This document shows positions 59,689-64,000 of a DNA stretch of 64,000 nt, in pieces. The number at the start of each line of letters is the position of its first letter. Positions within the stretch are counted from its first letter, which is position 1. Under the pieces are notes generated by a model. It did no database searches. It was not told the DNA's origin and saw only the letters and a program-made list of their open reading frames with translations. The position numbers and the translations under genes were made by a program. This DNA comes from Apostichopus japonicus (taxonomy: Eukaryota; Echinodermata; Holothuroidea; Aspidochirotida; Stichopodidae): contig NC_092567.1 of NCBI RefSeq assembly GCF_037975245.1, forward strand, positions 15,557,876 to 15,621,875, read 5' to 3'.

Positions 59689-61009
59689 CTGCATCGTTTC
59701 TATTTGATGATTTGCGAAAATCCCTCAATTTCTGCTCATCTGTGCTCACATATTTAGCAACACAAAGTTCTTGTATGAACTGGTGGCGACACCTAAAGCC
59801 ATAACTAGTATTCGTGCTGTCCTTATCTAATGAACCATTACCTGAATTAGGGCAAATTTTCAGAATGCCGCACAACAAAGTGATTTCTCTTTTCTCTTCT
59901 TCTATCTGTTCTATGGATAAAGTATCATCTTTTAAAAATAATCTGCCTATCATTAGTACCAAATTGTCAAAAGCTGAAGTTGTTATTAAATGTTTCGTAA
60001 CCATAACATGGCGTAGAAGGAGACACTTTACGAGTAATTTAATGATTGATGGAAATAAAGTAGGATCGATACCGACTGAATGCTTGTTCATGATGCCATA
60101 TTTGCTAGACACAAGAAGTTGAATAACAATCCCAATAAGATGACTATCTGTATCAAGTTTCAATAAATCATTTCTTTCAAGAATTGACCAAACTGAACGG
60201 CTTATAACATCAACATTATTATTACCATGTGTATCTACCTCTGTTTCGCTGCTGAGTTCTCGGAAATTTTTAATTGGAAACTGAACTTGTGTCTTTAACG
60301 TCTTGTAGTAGAAACACATTCGTTTTATATACGACTTTAACTCATCTTCTTTGAATGATAAAAAGTTAACAACAGCAAATGATTCATTGAATTGAGGAGG
60401 AAAACAGGGTCTCGAAGTCAACCAAATTCTTACATTATTATTGACTTCAGCAAGTCTAACAAAATTTTGAAACGTTAAATAACTTTGCTCACCACTTTCC
60501 TTGCGACCAAGTTTTAAATTTAAATCTGAAAATTCGTTACTCCCATCAAATATCAACAAACATCTTTCATTTTTAATAATGAACTCTATGTTTTCAATTT
60601 TGCAATCTTCCGGTAATTGCTTTGAAATTTCCTCCCATATTACCATTCAGGTTTGTATTTTGCAGATTGAGGAAAAATAAAAATATGTCATCAATTTTCA
60701 TTTGCGACCATAAAAATGATACCTGCTTGACGAAAGAAGTCTTGCCACATCCAATATCTCCAACGAACAAAACACGTCTGAGTGTTTTGCTCTTATCTGA
60801 CTTAAAGAAAGACAAGGTAGACATTTTCTCTGCTTTTCCATCAGGCCATGTAATTTGTACTTGCGTCTCAGCGTAGAGGTTAGTTTTTGAGTTCAATTGG
60901 TCGTGTTTGATGATCTTCTTTTTTCCGTCAGTCGCAAGAAAGTATTCTTCCCAAGGTAAAGGCATCGGGCAGATATTTTGCTTATAAGCCTCAATAAGTG
61001 ATGTCTTAC
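59689..61009 (-). CDS. NACHT NTPase exon of a membrane-bound receptor, with a one-base frameshift
   Basis: The acceptor TTTCGCAG (61010) joins in phase 1 to the transmembrane exon. The exon reads KTSLIEAYKQNICPMPLPWE, then the P-loop LFVGDIGCGKTSFVKQ, FLFFLNLQNTNLN, then after the break WEEISKQLPEDC, the Walker B-like CLLIFDGSNEF, the sensor NVRIWLTSRP and helical winged-helix-like sequence to KSSNRNDA. It ends at donor GTAGGA (59688) in phase 1, or, if unspliced, at a stop 14 codons on. The frames change near 60636-60650, where one extra base separates NLN from VIWEEI. That is either a real pseudogenising mutation or an assembly error. All NACHT motifs missing from the 28.4 kb paralogue are intact here. 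LRRs are not seen in this window. Confidence 0.82.
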
Positions 61010-61624
61010 CTGCGAAATAAAATGACGAATTGGTGATGCTTATTCCTGATGTGAGAGAACTCCTAACTGTAAAGCTCAAAGTAAATTGTACGTACGCTTG
61101 TTGATAGACTTGCAATATTACTGCAATTGTTTATTTGAGATATTTTGAACAAGCCCAACGTTCTGATTTTCGTTAACCCTGGTCATGGTCGGAAATTACT
61201 AGCAATGAGATTATGGTCATCACTCATGTTGATTCTCTGATTGTCTACAATACAATACGATATCGCTTATAATGGTTTTAACATTTTCAAGGTTTTCCGA
61301 GTTTAAACTACTTCAAGATGTTAGACTTAGTTCTGTTTCCAATTGTGTAATAAACAACCATAATTACTACCGAGATATACTTATTATGCGATTACATGTA
61401 CAAATTCCGTATCTATTAAAGGAATTAATTTAATAATCAAAAGTATTGATTTGGTTTTCTAAACACAGTTTCTCTGATCCTTTAGTCTATGAGGTTAGAA
61501 ATAAGGCAGTCTGGAAGTTCTTTTAATGTTTTAAATCATACATTAACAGTGATAATAATTTGCGTTTAATCAAGCATAATATAATAAAACAAAACTAAAA
61601 TAATTTTAACTTTATGAAACATAC

Positions 61625-61699
61625 CAGGTTGACTAGGCCAAGCGAACCGATACCCAATAACAGAAATGATGGCTAGACTGCCCACTAACAAAGCCAGTA
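61625..61699 (-). CDS. Transmembrane exon copy 1 (intact) of the NACHT receptor
   Basis: 75 nt, phase 1-1, acceptor TTATACAG, donor GTATGT. It encodes LALLVGSLAIISVIGYRFAW and then PSQP; the hydrophobic helix is uninterrupted. It is the closest copy to the NACHT exon and splices to it in phase (CCT G joined to GT AAG). Confidence 0.8.
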
Positions 61700-62379
61700 C
61701 TGTATAACGTCATGAAAGAGAAAATATAGGAAAAATTGCTGACTTTGTTTACGTATATATGGTATGCTACTTGGTATGTATTTTTGGTTACTTACAGATC
61801 TTTTAGCGCTCCGAGCTAACGGGAATAATAATAATAGTAATTATATTATTAATAAACATCCTTTTCATGGTATGATTGCTGGGAAGATCTCCTCGCCTTT
61901 TCCTTAAATTTGTTCCTTACAATAGTTCGGAAAATCGGAAATCGGTCGGAAATAACTAGCAATGAGATTATGTTCATCACTCATGTTGATTCTCTGATTG
62001 TCTTCAATAAAACACTATATCGCTTATAATGGTTTTATCATTTTCAAGGTTTTACGAGTTTAAACTATTTCAAGATGTTAGACTTAATATTGTTTCCAAT
62101 AATAAACAACCACAATTGGTACCGAGATATACTCATTAGGCGATCACATACTGTACATATTTCGTATCTATTAACAGAATAGTTGTAATAATCAATTGTA
62201 TTGATTTGGTTACTAAACATAATTCCTTTGATCCTTTAGTCTATGAGGTTAGAAATAATGCAGTCTGAAAGTTCTTTTAATTTTTTTAAATAATGCATTA
62301 AAAGTTATATTAATTTGCGTTTATCCAAGCATAATATAATAAAACACAACAAGAGAAATGTTAACTTTATGAAACAAAC

Positions 62380-62445
62380 CGGGTTGACTAGGCCAAGCGA
62401 GATAATACCCAATGTTGGCCCGAATGACCGCTAACGATTCCATTA
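62380..62445 (-). pseudogene. Transmembrane exon copy 2 (degraded)
   Basis: 66 nt, still in phase 1-1. It reads MESLAVIRANIGYYLAWPSQ. Charged and polar residues (Glu, Arg, Asn) and a three-residue loss break the helix, and the donor is GTTTGT. The conserved LAWPSQP end is kept. Confidence 0.7.
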
Positions 62446-62868
62446 CTGAAAAACCGCCTGAAAGGATAAAATATAAGAAACTTTGCTGCCTCTTTTTACG
62501 TATTTTTGGTATGCTACGTGGTATAAATTTTTGGATAAGAATTGGTATTAGGGTTACAATATATAGGACTTCCTCTGGAATGCTCTCATTTTGATTTCGT
62601 AAGTGAGCGCCTCGGCGGACTTAAAACAATCCGGAATCTTGGTTAGACAAATTTGTAAGAATTAAAAAGTTTCTGTACGAGAAAATTTCACCAGTTCCTG
62701 GTGACATTTCACCAGGTTGTTTTTAGAGTGTATGAGTTTAGAAATAATGCAGTTCGTAAGTTCTTTTAATTTGTGTTAATAATGCATTAACAGTGATATT
62801 AATTTGCGTTTATCCAAGCATTATATAATAAAACACAACAAGAGAAATGTTAACTTTATGAAACATAC

Positions 62869-62934
62869 CAGGTTGACTAGGCCAAGCGAGATAATACCCA
62901 ATGTTTGCCCGAATGACCGCTAACGATTCCATTA
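62869..62934 (-). pseudogene. Transmembrane exon copy 3 (degraded)
   Basis: Nearly identical to copy 2 (MESLAVIRANIGYYLAWPSQ) but with the consensus donor GTATGT. Copies 2 and 3 therefore share an ancestor in which the helix was already lost. The frame is open, so inclusion in mRNA is possible. Confidence 0.7.
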
Positions 62935-63336
62935 CTGAAAAACCGTCTGAAAGGATAAAATATAAGAAACTTTGCTGCCTCTTTTTACGTATTTTTGGTA
63001 TGCTACGTGGTATAAATTTTTAGATAAGAATTGGTATTAGGGTTACCATATATAGGACTTCATCTGGAATGCTCTCATTTTGATTTCGTAAGTGAGCGCC
63101 TCGGCTGACTTAAAACAATCCGGATTCTTGGTTAGACAAATTTGTAAGAATTAAAAAGTTTCTGTACGCGAAAATATCACCAGGCTGTTTTTAGGGTGTA
63201 TGAGTTTAGAAATAATGCAGTCTGAAAGTTCTTTTAATTTTTTTAAATAATGCATTAACAGTGATATTAATTTGCGTTTATCCAAGCATAATATAATAAA
63301 ACACAACAAGAGAAATGTTAACTTTATGAAACATAC

Positions 63337-63411
63337 CAGGTTGACTAGGCCAAGCGAGCCGATACCCAATAACAGAAATGATGGCTAGACTGACCACTAA
63401 CAATGCCAGTA
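63337..63411 (-). CDS. Transmembrane exon copy 4 (intact)
   Basis: 75 nt, phase 1-1, acceptor TTATTCAG, donor GTATGT. It encodes LALLVVSLAIISVIGYRLAW and then PSQP, differing from copy 1 at two residues. It is the first copy in transcript order; the ectodomain exons would lie beyond 64000. Confidence 0.78.
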
Positions 63412-64000
63412 CTGAATAACGTCCTGAAAGATAAAATATAGAAAAATTTGCTGCCTCTGCTTACATATCTATGGTTTGCAACGTGGTATACATTTTTGGT
63501 TACTTCCCGATTCTTTTGCGCTCCGAGCTAACGGGAATAATTATAATAGTAATAATATTTTAATAAACATCCTTTTCATAATATGATTGCTTGGAAGATC
63601 TCCTCGCCTATTCCTTAAATTTGTTCCTTAAAAAAGTTCCTTAAATTGGATTATAAGTTTTGGGATATGCCATTATTTATATGAAAAATGATTGAACAGA
63701 GCCAACGGTCTGATGTTCTTAAAACTTGGTCACGGTCGGAAATAACTAGCAATGAGATTATGTTCATCACTCATGTTGATTCTCTGATTGTCTTCAATAT
63801 AGCACTATATCGCTTATAATGGTTTTATCATTTTCAAGGTTTTACGAGTTTAAACTATTTCAAGATGTTAGACTTAGTTTTGTTTCCATTAATAAACAAC
63901 CATAAGTGGTACCGAGATATACTCATTAGGCGATCACATACATGTACATATTCCGTATCTATTAACAGAATAGATGTAATAATCAATTGTATTGATTCGG

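Larger units (their letters stand above)
61180..64000. repeat. Local tandem duplication carrying the transmembrane exon four times
   Basis: A unit of about 757 bp repeats: the anchor CACTCATGTTGATTCTCTGA occurs at 61221, 61978 and 63768. The anchor TTAGAAATAATGCAGTCTGA (or close variants) occurs near 61494, 62248, 62738 and 63206. Each unit carries one copy of the transmembrane exon of the minus-strand NACHT gene. Two shorter units (about 480 bp) sit inside the second interval. The duplication reaches the right edge and probably continues. Confidence 0.9.

Noticed and set aside
1-64000. CRISPR arrays, bacterial operons, riboswitches and rRNA genes
   Set aside because: No regularly spaced direct repeats with unique spacers, no prokaryotic gene organisation and no rRNA-like stretch were seen; the DNA is of animal type.

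Overview
The window is AT-rich, intron-rich animal DNA full of short repeats. Three things suggest an invertebrate deuterostome, most likely an echinoderm: small immunoglobulin receptors joined to tyrosine-kinase-like or NACHT domains, an intron-less SLC35G-type gene, and a GC-rich DIRS-type tyrosine-recombinase retrotransposon. The organism is an inference; the gene models below were read directly from frames, splice sites and phases.

Receptor cluster, left half. Almost every intron in the ectodomain and transmembrane parts is phase 1, so those exons can be swapped. Gene 1 (minus, 415-903, runs off the left edge) has a signal peptide and one Ig-like exon. Gene 2 (minus, 21038 to 6952) can be followed through 14 exons: signal peptide, Ig, a stalk on two small exons, one transmembrane helix, and a complete tyrosine-kinase-like domain with its key catalytic residues changed (a pseudokinase). 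Gene 3 (plus, 24779-29013) lies head-to-head with gene 2. It has signal peptide, two Ig-like exons, transmembrane helix, acidic linker and a short NACHT-like domain that has lost its Walker A lysine. A decayed copy of the first two exons of gene 2 lies at 35933-36408.

Middle, about 29.8-48.6 kb. No convincing intact gene was seen. There is a 0.65 kb tandem duplication, a promoter-like stretch with a THAP-like start (31.9-32.2 kb), a GATATC palindrome minisatellite inside inverted ends (32.7-33.8 kb), two tRNA-derived SINEs, a minisatellite and simple repeats.

DIRS insertion, 48.8-55.4 kb. A 6.5 kb DIRS element interrupts the reading frame of an SLC35G/EamA-type transporter (coding parts 48643-48832 and 55366-56189). 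It has 118-bp identical inverted repeats, an internal complementary region, and gag, RT/RNase H and tyrosine-recombinase ORFs. The recombinase ORF is open, gag has one in-frame TAG and pol has one frameshift.

Right end, 59.7-64.0 kb, minus strand. A second membrane NACHT gene has an intact P-loop but one frameshift. Its transmembrane exon exists in four tandem copies, two hydrophobic and two degraded. Its ectodomain would lie beyond the right edge. The whole reads as a rapidly evolving family of cell-surface Ig receptors that combine related ectodomains with different, often catalytically dead, cytoplasmic ATP-binding modules.
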